From Halobacteriales archaeon QS_9_67_15 (GTDB lineage: Archaea; Halobacteriota; Halobacteria; Halobacteriales; Haloarculaceae): a DNA stretch of 6,672 nt. This document shows positions 1 to 5,783 of the stretch, piece after piece; within the stretch, counting starts at the first letter, position 1, and each line of letters starts with the position of its first letter. A model generated the notes under the pieces. That model had not been told where the DNA came from and searched no databases. It saw only the letters and a list, made by a program, of their open reading frames with translations. A program made the position numbers and the translations under genes. The stretch spans positions 1-6,672 of the forward strand of contig PXSD01000035.1 in NCBI GenBank assembly GCA_003023165.1, given 5' to 3'.

Positions 1-72
1 GATTATTGTAGAGTATTTCCGGATAGCGCCGACCCCGGGGTCGGCGCGTCCCGGGACATCGCGACAATAATT
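1..72. repeat. Long interrupted palindrome, element A
   Basis: The stretch 2-71 folds on one axis, between 36 and 37. The core is a perfect 22-bp palindrome at 26-47, with half-site GCGCCGACCCC and no loop. Moving outward, 17-22 pairs with 51-56 (one G-T wobble), and ATTATTGT at 2-9 pairs exactly with ACAATAAT at 64-71. The outer arms are AT-rich while the core is pure GC. It lies upstream of the truncated oxidoreductase start at 146. It could be a hairpin from an upstream transcript, a protein-binding site or a non-autonomous mobile hairpin; no target duplication can be judged because it starts at the window edge. The symmetry is seen directly; the role is unknown. Confidence 0.75.
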
Positions 73-76
73 CGTG

Positions 77-1816
77 TCAGGTCCACTGACGCCATCCGGT
101 TCCGCGACCGATCGATTTACAGTCGAATGACGCCCGCGATGAGACATGACCTACCGTGTCATCCAGGTTGGGGCCGGTGGCCAGGGCGCTCGCTGGTGTG
201 AATCGTTCCTCCCACCGAACATCGCGCGGGACCTGATCGAGGTCGTCGTTCGTTGACCCGCCGGGCTGGATGACCGCCTCGATACCCGCCTCGGCGGCCC
301 GTTCGATACCGTCCGGGAACGGGAAGAAGGCGTCCGAGGCCATCACGGCACCCTCGGCGGACTTGCCCTCGGCGTCCTTCTGAGCCTTCATGTCCGCGAT
401 CTCGACGGCGTCGACGCGGGAGACCTGTCCGGCACCGATGCCCACCGTCTCGGTGCCCGTCGCGAAGACGATGGCGTTCGATTTGACGTGTTTGATCGTC
501 TGCCAGGCGAACAGCATCGACTCGATCTGTTCGTCGGTCGGCTCTCGCTCCGTGACGACTTCCAGGTTGTCGGGCGTGAGCGACTGTGTGTCGCGCTCCT
601 GGACGAGGCGGCCGCCGACGAGTTTCGTCTCGGTCAGCGTCTCTGTCACGTTGTAGGAGTCAGGGCGGCCGGACGAGTCAGTCCGGCCGATCTCGTCGCC
701 CACGTCGAGCACGCGGAGATCGTCCGTCTCGAAGAGCGTCTCGAGCGCGCCGTCGGTGTACCCGGGCGCGACGACGACCTCCTTGAACGAGTCGACGATC
801 CGGCCAGCGGTCGCCTCGTCGCACTCGCGGTTCAGCGCGACGATGCCGCCGAAGGCGCTCTTTGCGTCCGTGGCGAGCGCGTCGGCGTAGGCGTCGGCGA
901 GGGTGTCGGCCGTCGCACAGCCCGCGGGGTTGGTGTGTTTAATCACCGCTGCGGCGGGCTCGTCGAACTCCTTGCTGAGATCGAGCGCGGCGGCGGCGTC
1001 GTTGTAGTTGTTGTACGACAGGGCCTTCGCGCCCTCGTTGAGCCGGTCGGCGTAGACGACGCTGGCTTCGTCGACCGTGTTGTCGGCGTAGACCGCGGCG
1101 TCCTGGTGCGGGTTCTCCCCGTAGCGCAGGTCCGTGGCGCGGTCCTCCGAACTGAATAGTCGCGAGGGCAGGTCGCCGCCGGTGTCGCTCTCGACCGAGG
1201 CCCGGTTCGCGTCGTAGTCGACAGTCACGCTGCCCTCTGCGAACCACTTCACCGCTCGCGGGTAGGCCCTGAACTCGCCCTCGTAGAGGACGCGGTCGGC
1301 GAGGGCGTCCTCGTCGTCGCCCTCGTAGACCGGGACCGGCTCCTGCGTGACGACGGGGCCGCCGTCGACTTCTGTCTCGATGATCTCGCCGTCCTCGTCG
1401 ATGGCGTTGGTGACGACGTGGACGGTACAGCCCACGACCTTCGCGCCGTAGTCGAGCGCGTCGCCCCACGCGTCCGTGCCGGGGAACGAGGGGAGCAGCG
1501 AGGGATGGACGTTCAGCGTCGTCGGCGCGTCGTCGAGAAACGTGTCAGACAGCAGGCGCATGTAGCCGTCCAGCGTCACCAGCTCGAAGTCGTAGTCGCC
1601 GAGCGCGTCGAGGACGCGCTGCTCGTGGTCACGGCGACTCTCGCCCTCGTCGCGCTCAACCGCTTCGGTCGGGATGCCGCGGTCGGCCGCCGCGTCCAGT
1701 ACCGGCGCGTCGGCGTCGTTCGTCAGAATGACCGAAAACGACGCGCCTCCGGGGGCGCGGTCGGCGATGTTCAACAGGTTCCGTCCGCGATTACTTGCGA
1801 GTCCCGCGAGTTTCAT
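77..1816 (-). CDS. purH: Fused GAR transformylase / AICAR transformylase (PurN-PurH2), altered C-terminus
   Basis: Cytosolic purine synthesis enzyme of 579 residues. Residues 1-195 are a PurN-type glycinamide ribonucleotide formyltransferase with NVHPSLLPSF (Asn102, His104) and DGGPVVTQ (Asp151) as the Asn-His-Asp catalytic set. Residues ~225-525 are the AICAR transformylase domain: RYGENPHQ (231-238), LSYNNYNDAAAAL, VIKHTNPAG with catalytic Lys293-His294, KSAFGGIVALNRE, KSNAIVFA, GAGQVSRVDA, MASDAFFPFPDG and QPGGS. The IMP cyclohydrolase domain of bacterial PurH is absent; archaea can use PurO for that step. The ATG at 1816 was chosen because MKLAGLASNRGRNLL is the natural PurN start; the frame extends 9 codons further to a TTG. 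Two oddities: an 11-residue insertion (137-147) before the catalytic Asp, and a C-terminus (526-579) that is the antisense of another gene and replaces the family's last ~20 residues. The AICAR step may therefore be inactive. Confidence 0.9.
   Translation of the reverse strand: MKLAGLASNRGRNLLNIADRAPGGASFSVILTNDADAPVLDAAADRGIPTEAVERDEGESRRDHEQRVLDALGDYDFELVTLDGYMRLLSDTFLDDAPTTLNVHPSLLPSFPGTDAWGDALDYGAKVVGCTVHVVTNAIDEDGEIIETEVDGGPVVTQEPVPVYEGDDEDALADRVLYEGEFRAYPRAVKWFAEGSVTVDYDANRASVESDTGGDLPSRLFSSEDRATDLRYGENPHQDAAVYADNTVDEASVVYADRLNEGAKALSYNNYNDAAAALDLSKEFDEPAAAVIKHTNPAGCATADTLADAYADALATDAKSAFGGIVALNRECDEATAGRIVDSFKEVVVAPGYTDGALETLFETDDLRVLDVGDEIGRTDSSGRPDSYNVTETLTETKLVGGRLVQERDTQSLTPDNLEVVTEREPTDEQIESMLFAWQTIKHVKSNAIVFATGTETVGIGAGQVSRVDAVEIADMKAQKDAEGKSAEGAVMASDAFFPFPDGIERAAEAGIEAVIQPGGSTNDDLDQVPRDVRWEERFTPASALATGPNLDDTVGHVSSRASFDCKSIGRGTGWRQWT
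116..121 (+). promoter_or_regulatory. TATA-like box of the truncated oxidoreductase gene
   Basis: TTTACA is centred about 27 nt before the ATG at 146. This is the spacing expected for a haloarchaeal leaderless mRNA starting at the ATG. No Shine-Dalgarno sequence precedes that ATG. It suggests that the promoter of the broken gene is preserved and could still fire into the 3' end of purH as an antisense transcript. This is inferred from spacing and AT content only. Confidence 0.4.
146..256 (+). pseudogene. 5' fragment of a Gfo/Idh/MocA-family oxidoreductase
   Basis: A 36-codon reading frame starts at the ATG at 146 and stops at TGA 254-256. It begins MTYRVIQVGAGGQGARWCES and continues with FLPPN, then LIEVV. 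The GAGGQG run after a hydrophobic strand is the Rossmann dinucleotide-binding turn, and the WC..FLPPN context is typical of haloarchaeal Gfo/Idh/MocA oxidoreductases, which are about 350 residues long. Homology lasts to about codon 34 (242-248). There the sequence becomes the reverse strand of purH, which brings a stop two codons later. The rest of the Rossmann fold, the Lys-containing catalytic motif and the C-terminal domain are missing, so this cannot be an active enzyme. It overlaps the abnormal 3' tail of purH on the opposite strand. Family assignment rests on about 34 residues but is distinctive. Confidence 0.75.
242..248. other. Rearrangement junction between oxidoreductase fragment and purH
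   Basis: Left of this point the plus strand encodes the start of a Gfo/Idh/MocA protein (codons to LIEVV). Right of it the minus strand encodes PurH2 (ending QPGGSTNDD). The shared GTCGTCG at 242-248 can be read as Val-Val in the oxidoreductase or as the reverse complement of Asp-Asp in PurH2, so the exact breakpoint is ambiguous, as expected for a microhomology join. A deletion between two convergent genes, removing the body of the oxidoreductase, the intergenic gap and the last ~20 codons of purH, explains both truncations in one step. An assembly chimera would look the same. Confidence 0.65.
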
Positions 1817-1977
1817 GTCTGTAGGGCGGTCGCCGCCGCGCAAAGTAGTTGCGAACGGGTCGAGACGCAGTCGACACGGATGACACAGTCTCGGACTCGA
1901 CCGCAGTCGTGGCCGCGACCGCGCCGACGCGACCGCCGACCGACACGCTCTTTGGGCGACTCGTCACAGAGTCGACC
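1817..1977. promoter_or_regulatory. Divergent purH-purB promoter region
   Basis: These 161 nt separate the two purine starts, so both genes can be controlled from one place. On the purB side, CTTTGG at 1950-1955 is about 26 nt before the ATG at 1978, followed by a dyad CGACTC-6 nt-GAGTCG at 1957-1974. On the purH side the AT-richest patch is around 1841-1850 (minus strand AACTACTTTG), about 29 nt before the ATG at 1816. Neither start has a clear Shine-Dalgarno site, in line with leaderless transcripts. The rest is GC-rich with many GTCGA-type repeats and no further convincing signal. TATA calls are tentative. Confidence 0.4.
1957..1974. promoter_or_regulatory. Operator-like dyad upstream of purB
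   Basis: CGACTC and GAGTCG form perfect 6-bp arms around a 6-nt spacer, ending 3 nt before the purB ATG and starting just after the TATA-like CTTTGG. A repressor bound here would block the transcription start. Short dyads arise by chance in such GC-rich DNA, so this is only a candidate. Confidence 0.3.
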
Positions 1978-3372
1978 ATGACCGACCGTTCGCCGCTCCA
2001 GGCCGTCTCGCCGCTAGACGGACGCTACGCTCGCTACACCGAACCGCTCGTCCCCTACGCCAGCGAACAGGCGCTGATGCGCGCCCGCACACGGGTCGAG
2101 ACCGAGTACCTGATCGCACTCTCGGACCGCTCCGAGACCCCGCTCGAAATCGACGAGGGCAAGCGCGAGCACCTCCGGGGCGTCTACGAGGACTTCGACG
2201 AGGACGACGCCGCGCTCGTCAAACAGATCGAGACGGAGGGCTACGGCGAGTACTCGGCGACAAACCACGACGTGAAGGCCGTCGAGTACTTCGTCCGCGA
2301 ACACCTGCCCGAGGGGCTGGACGCCGCCCAGTGGATCCACTTCGGACTCACCAGCGAGGACGTGAACAACCTCGCGTACCGACTGCTGGTCAAGCCCGCC
2401 GTCGAAGACGTCCTCATCCCCGAACTCCGCGAGGTGCGCGACGCGCTGGTCGAGATGGCTCGCGAGTACCGCGACCTCCCGATGCTCGCGCGGACACACG
2501 GCCAGCCCGCGACGCCGACGACGTTCGGGAAGGAAATGGCCGTCTACGCGTCCCGGCTGGGTCGAGCGCTGGGTCGGATCGAGCGCGCGAGCGACGGGAT
2601 CTCGGGGAAGCTCGCCGGTGCGTCGGGCACCTACGCCGCACACGAGGCGGCCTACCCCGACGTGGACTGGCCGGCCTTCTCCCGGACGTTCGTCGTCGAC
2701 CTCGGGCTGGAGCACGAACCGGTCACGACCCAGGTCAACCCCTGCGACGACCTCGCGGCGCTGTTCGACGCACTGCGCGGGGCGAATAATGTCCTCCTCG
2801 ACCTCGACCTCGACGTGTGGCTCTACGTCTCCGACCGCTACCTCGGCCAGGAGGCGGCCGAGGGCGAGACCGGCTCGTCGACGATGCCCCACAAAGTCAA
2901 TCCCATCGACTTCGAGAACAGCGAAGGGAACCTCTCGAAGGCCAACTCCGAGCTGACCTTCCTCGGCGACTGGGTCACGAAGTCCCGCCTCCAGCGCGAC
3001 CTCTCGGACTCGACGGTCAAGCGCAACGTCGGCGCGGCGCTCGCCCACTGTCTCATCGGCTACTCGAAGCTTCAGAATGGCCTCGGCACGGTCGTCCCGA
3101 ACGAGCAGGTGATGGCCGACGACCTCGAAGCAACGCCGGAGATCATCGGTGAGGCCGTCCAGACCATCCTCCGCCGTGAGGGGTTCGACGACGCCTACGA
3201 ACACGTCAAGACGGCCACCCGAGGCCGCGACGTGTCGATGGACGACTTCACCGCGATGGTCGACGACCTGGACGTGCGCGAGGACGTGCGCGAGGAACTC
3301 CACGCACTGACGCCAGCCGGGTACACCGGCATCGCGAGTGAGCTGGTCGACGACACGCGTTCGGCGGAGTGA
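1978..3372 (+). CDS. purB: Adenylosuccinate lyase
   Basis: Cytosolic enzyme of the fumarase/aspartase superfamily, 464 residues, near the 456 of E. coli PurB. It cleaves SAICAR to AICAR plus fumarate, and adenylosuccinate to AMP plus fumarate. It belongs to the E. coli-type subfamily, with AVSPLDGRY near the N-terminus, TNHDVKAVEYF (95-105), HFGLTSEDVNNL (121-132), ARTHGQPATP (171-180, catalytic His174) and the flexible signature loop GSSTMPHKVNPIDFENSEGN (299-318, with the catalytic Ser at 300/301), then QRDLSDSTVKRN. All key motifs are intact. The ATG at 1978 fits the family start MTDRSPLQAVSPLDGRY; an in-frame TTG 43 codons upstream runs through promoter sequence and was not used. It is divergent from the PurN-PurH2 gene, which uses its product AICAR. 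Its stop codon lies in a small tandem duplication. Confidence 0.97.
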   Translation: MTDRSPLQAVSPLDGRYARYTEPLVPYASEQALMRARTRVETEYLIALSDRSETPLEIDEGKREHLRGVYEDFDEDDAALVKQIETEGYGEYSATNHDVKAVEYFVREHLPEGLDAAQWIHFGLTSEDVNNLAYRLLVKPAVEDVLIPELREVRDALVEMAREYRDLPMLARTHGQPATPTTFGKEMAVYASRLGRALGRIERASDGISGKLAGASGTYAAHEAAYPDVDWPAFSRTFVVDLGLEHEPVTTQVNPCDDLAALFDALRGANNVLLDLDLDVWLYVSDRYLGQEAAEGETGSSTMPHKVNPIDFENSEGNLSKANSELTFLGDWVTKSRLQRDLSDSTVKRNVGAALAHCLIGYSKLQNGLGTVVPNEQVMADDLEATPEIIGEAVQTILRREGFDDAYEHVKTATRGRDVSMDDFTAMVDDLDVREDVREELHALTPAGYTGIASELVDDTRSAE

Positions 3373-3397
3373 CCCAGCGTTCGGCCGAATAACCCAA
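3358..3397. repeat. Imperfect 20-bp tandem duplication at the purB stop
   Basis: The 20-nt unit at 3358-3377 (CGTTCGGCGGAGTGACCCAG) is followed directly by a second copy at 3378-3397 that matches at 16 of 20 positions. The first copy contains the purB TGA; in the second the same place reads TAA but out of the coding frame. The duplication makes most of the purB-transporter spacer. It may be slippage, and it generates the AATAA patch used as the tentative transporter TATA box. Confidence 0.6.
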
Positions 3398-3427
3398 CGC
3401 TCAACAGGGTTCTGTCCGAACCGGTGG
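3388..3427 (+). promoter_or_regulatory. Candidate promoter, dyad and weak SD for the MFS gene
   Basis: AATAA at 3388-3392 is the only AT-rich patch in the 58-nt gap after purB and would place transcription start near 3417. GGTTC (3408-3412) and GAACC (3418-3422) form a 5-bp dyad around 5 nt that covers that start. GGTG at 3423-3426, a few bases before the ATG at 3431, could act as a weak Shine-Dalgarno site. Alternatively the gene is read through from purB. All of this is tentative. Confidence 0.3.
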
Positions 3428-3430
3428 TAG

Positions 3431-4759
3431 ATGGTCCTCGACACGGACGGGCGAGTGCTGACGCTGGCGTTCGCCCGGATGGCCGACGCGCTCGGTAACT
3501 CCTTTCTCATCATCGTCCTGCCGCTGTACATCGCTAGCGGGCAGGTGTCGCTCGACGGCATCGTCGGCGTGGAGGTCGCGGGGTTCGTCCTCCGGGAGGA
3601 GACACTTATCGGCCTCGTGCTCTCGCTGTTCGGTCTGCTCAACAGCCTCGGCCAGCCGTTCACCGGCCGTCTCTCCGACCGGACGGGACGGCGGCGAGCG
3701 TTCGTCCTCGCGGGCCTGACGGTCTTCGCCGTCGGGAGCGCGGTCTACCCGTTCGTCACGAGCTACTGGACGGTGCTGGGCGCGCGGGCGCTCCAGGGCA
3801 TCGGCGCCGCGTTCACGATCCCCGCGACGGTCGCGCTGGTCAACGACTACGCCGCGAGCGACCGCGAGCGCGGCGGCAACTTCGGCGTGTTCAACACCTT
3901 CCGGCTGATCGGGTTCGGCTTCGGTCCCATCGTCGCCGGGGTCGTGATCACCGGCGGCATCGCGGGACAGGAGCCGGTCACGTACGCGCTGCCCGCGTGG
4001 GCCGGGGCGCTGGCCGGCGCGTCCCTCTCCGGGTTCGACGCAGCCTTCGCGGTCGCGGTCCTCGGGGCGGTCGTGAGTTTCGCGCTCGTCGCCGCGCTGA
4101 TCGAGGACCCGCCGCGCGTCGCCGACGAAGCCGGCGAGACCCTCTCGATCGCCGTCCTCGACCGCGACGGCCGCGGACTCGACGCCGTGTTCGTCCTCGG
4201 CGTCGGCACGTTCTTCATGGCGACAACCATCGCCCTGTTCGCCACGCTGGAGGGGCCGATCAGGGCGCGGCTCTCCGAGTCGACGTTCCTCTTCTCGGTG
4301 CAGTTCGCGGCGGTCGTCATCGCTAACGTCGCCTTTCAGGTTCCGATCGGCCGCGCCAGCGACCGCTACGGGCGGCGGCCGTTCATCCTCGCCGGGTTCG
4401 CCCTCCTGATCCCGTCGGTGTTCGCGCAGGGCTACGTGACCGAACCGCTGACGATGCTGGCCGCGCGGTTCGTCCAGGGGGTCGCGGTCGCGCTCGTGTT
4501 CGCGCCGGCGCTCGCGCTCGCCGGCGACCTCGCGCGCGACCGCGGGTCGGGCACCACGCTCTCGGTCCTGACGATGGCGTTCGGGCTCGGCGTCGCGCTC
4601 GGGCCGCTGGCCTCGGGCCTGCTCTACAACCTCGGCGGGCTCGCCGCGCCGTTTACCTTCGGCGCGGCGCTGGCCGTCCTCGCGCTCGCGCTCACGTACT
4701 CGCAGGTCGAGGACACGCTCGACGGCCCACCGGAACCGAACGCGGTCCCCCAGGACTGA
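3431..4759 (+). CDS. Major facilitator superfamily transporter (DHA-like efflux)
   Basis: Integral membrane protein of 442 residues, the usual size for a 12-helix MFS carrier. The first half has motif A, GRLSDRTGRRR (79-89), in the loop after helix 2; a motif B-like ARALQGIGAA (118-127); and a motif C-like stretch GFGFGPIVAG (161-170), typical of proton-driven exporters. The second half repeats motif A as GRASDRYGRRP (307-317), followed by RFVQG (346-350), as expected from the internal two-fold repeat. The acidic linker around 225-250 is the cytosolic loop between halves. These motifs suggest drug or metabolite export by proton antiport; the substrate cannot be read from sequence. The start follows the family's short N-terminus before the first helix. 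The gene lies 58 nt after purB on the same strand, and its stop codon touches a long palindrome. Confidence 0.9.
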   Translation: MVLDTDGRVLTLAFARMADALGNSFLIIVLPLYIASGQVSLDGIVGVEVAGFVLREETLIGLVLSLFGLLNSLGQPFTGRLSDRTGRRRAFVLAGLTVFAVGSAVYPFVTSYWTVLGARALQGIGAAFTIPATVALVNDYAASDRERGGNFGVFNTFRLIGFGFGPIVAGVVITGGIAGQEPVTYALPAWAGALAGASLSGFDAAFAVAVLGAVVSFALVAALIEDPPRVADEAGETLSIAVLDRDGRGLDAVFVLGVGTFFMATTIALFATLEGPIRARLSESTFLFSVQFAAVVIANVAFQVPIGRASDRYGRRPFILAGFALLIPSVFAQGYVTEPLTMLAARFVQGVAVALVFAPALALAGDLARDRGSGTTLSVLTMAFGLGVALGPLASGLLYNLGGLAAPFTFGAALAVLALALTYSQVEDTLDGPPEPNAVPQD

Positions 4760-4838
4760 TACTGCCGGCTGTACGTCTGTCACGAATTTCGCTGCCCCGG
4801 GGCGGCGAATATCCTCACGAAGGTACAGCCGGCAGTAT
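4759..4838. repeat. Long interrupted palindrome, element B
   Basis: The arms ATACTGCCGGCTGTAC (4759-4774) and GTACAGCCGGCAGTAT (4823-4838) are perfect 16-bp inverted repeats. Inside them TTCGCTGCCCC (4788-4798) faces GGGGCGGCGAA (4799-4809), 11 pairs with one G-T wobble. Both pairs share one axis, between 4798 and 4799. The 13 nt between arms on each side pair at about half the positions. It begins on the last base of the transporter's TGA and ends 64 nt before the phosphoribosyltransferase start. No target duplication is visible at its edges and no T-run follows it. It could be a transcript hairpin, a mobile hairpin or a binding site. It resembles the element at 1-72 in layout and core. Confidence 0.85.
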
Positions 4839-4871
4839 GAACGCCCGCTCCCGGCTCTCCGTCCGCCACAG

Positions 4872-4879
4872 ACATTTGA
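4872..4879 (+). promoter_or_regulatory. TATA-like box of the phosphoribosyltransferase gene
   Basis: ACATTTGA is an AT-rich patch in GC-rich surroundings, centred about 27 nt before the ATG at 4903, the spacing of a leaderless haloarchaeal promoter. It decides between the ATG at 4903 and the in-frame ATG at 4837, which lies in the palindrome. Confidence 0.55.
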
Positions 4880-4902
4880 CCGTGCGAACCGTACCCACGC
4901 GC

Positions 4903-5520
4903 ATGTTCAGCGACCGGACGGCCGCGAGCGCGCGCCTCGCCGACGCGCTCGAAGACAGGGGGATCGAGGCCGACGTCGTCCTCGCCATCCCGCGCGGCGG
5001 GCTTCCGCTGGGTCGGGTCGTGGCCGACCGCCTCGGCGCGCCGTTGGACGTAGTCGTCGCGTCGAAGCTCAGTGCCCCGAACAACCCGGAGTACGCTATC
5101 GGTGCGGTCGCGGAGGACGGGTCCGTCTGGCTCAACGACGAGGCGCTCGACCGTATCGGCGTCGCCGACGACTACCTCGCCACCGAACGGGAGCGCGAAC
5201 GGGCGGTCGCCGCTGACAAGGCCGCGACCTACCGCGAGGGAGACCGCCCCGACTTCGGCGGCGAGCGGGTCGTCGTCGTCGACGACGGCGTCGCGACGGG
5301 CGCGACGATGCGCGCCTGTCTCCGACTGGTCCGCGCCGACGACCCCGAGTACCTGGTCGCCGCCGTCCCCGTCGGACCGCCGGACGCGCTCGACACGCTG
5401 GAGGGATACGCGGAGGAAGTCGTCGCCGTCGAGGAGCCCGGAAACTTCCGGGCAGTCGGGGCGCACTACCGGACGTTCGACCAGGTGAGCGACGAAGAAG
5501 CGATGCGGTATCTGGCGTAG
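4903..5520 (+). CDS. Phosphoribosyltransferase family protein
   Basis: Predicted cytosolic type I phosphoribosyltransferase of 205 residues. VVVVDDGVATGAT (123-135) is the PRPP-binding loop, with the paired Asp residues that hold the ribose and phosphate. IPRGGLPLG (29-37) is the N-terminal loop at the pyrophosphate site, and DVVVASKLSAPNNPEYAIGA (49-68) with SVWLN is characteristic of the stand-alone haloarchaeal/bacterial family related to the PRT domains of predicted PRPP-utilising proteins. The C-terminus ends FDQVSDEEAMRYL, also a family hallmark. The substrate base is not established for this family. The start at 4903 is supported by the family N-terminus MFSDR and by a TATA-like box 27 nt upstream; the in-frame ATG at 4837 would add 22 basic residues from the palindrome region. 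Nearness to purine genes is suggestive, but the palindrome separates it from them and it has its own promoter. Confidence 0.9.
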   Translation: MFSDRTAASARLADALEDRGIEADVVLAIPRGGLPLGRVVADRLGAPLDVVVASKLSAPNNPEYAIGAVAEDGSVWLNDEALDRIGVADDYLATERERERAVAADKAATYREGDRPDFGGERVVVVDDGVATGATMRACLRLVRADDPEYLVAAVPVGPPDALDTLEGYAEEVVAVEEPGNFRAVGAHYRTFDQVSDEEAMRYLA

Positions 5521-5543
5521 CGACGCGCGACGGGACTTCGGGT

Positions 5544-5783
5544 TCAGGCGGTCTCGCCGCGAAATCGCGGCAGCGCGATGTAGCAGGCCACGTTGAGCCC
5601 CGCGTAGATGAGGACGGCACCGAACACGGCCTCCCACACACCGAGCGTGGTCTGTCCAGCGGTGAGGTCGTGAACACTCGCTTGCTCGGCGAACGCACCG
5701 ACGACGGTCAACGCCCCGGCGACCACGACGTAGAAGACCGCGCCGAGCGCCTCGATAAGGGGGCCGAAGATGAGTTCTCGCAC
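5544..5783 (-). CDS. Small two-helix membrane protein, function unknown
   Basis: A 79-residue hydrophobic protein not recognised as a named family. Helix 1 is about residues 11-31 (ALGAVFYVVVAGALTVVGAF) and helix 2 about 50-70 (WEAVFGAVLIYAGLNVACYI). They are joined by a polar loop (QASVHDLTAGQTT) and followed by a short basic end, LPRFRGETA. The GTG at 5783 is the first in-frame start after the upstream promoter: minus-strand ACCATATG (5811-5818) is about 30 nt before it. The reading frame continues upstream without a stop to an ATG at 5948, but that stretch crosses both promoters and antisense to the next gene, so it was excluded. It converges with the phosphoribosyltransferase, with 23 nt between their stops, and diverges from another small membrane protein. 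Confidence 0.7.
   Translation of the reverse strand: MRELIFGPLIEALGAVFYVVVAGALTVVGAFAEQASVHDLTAGQTTLGVWEAVFGAVLIYAGLNVACYIALPRFRGETA

Noticed and set aside
77..256. A single-base frameshift as the cause of the odd PurH2 C-terminus
   Set aside because: All three minus-strand frames after the QPGGSTNDD segment were read and none gives the family ending; the plus strand shows a different gene instead.
1849..1977. Extended purB N-terminus from an upstream in-frame TTG
   Set aside because: It would cover the divergent promoter region and add 43 residues absent from the family; the ATG at 1978 matches the family start.
2014..3663. Long open frame (549 codons) antisense to purB
   Set aside because: It mirrors the codon pattern of purB, whose motifs are complete; it has no recognisable domain and is rich in repetitive Val/Arg/Glu, as expected for an antisense frame in GC-rich DNA.
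3401..4783. Long open frame (460 codons) antisense to the MFS gene
   Set aside because: The translation is low-complexity Arg/Glu/Asp with no domain; the plus strand encodes a full MFS protein.
4759..4838. Element B as a standard intrinsic terminator
   Set aside because: No T-rich run follows the hairpin, and archaeal termination depends mainly on T-rich tracts; a role in RNA processing remains possible.
4837..4902. Earlier ATG for the phosphoribosyltransferase
   Set aside because: It lies in the arm of the palindrome, adds a basic low-similarity leader, and would place the TATA-like box inside the gene.
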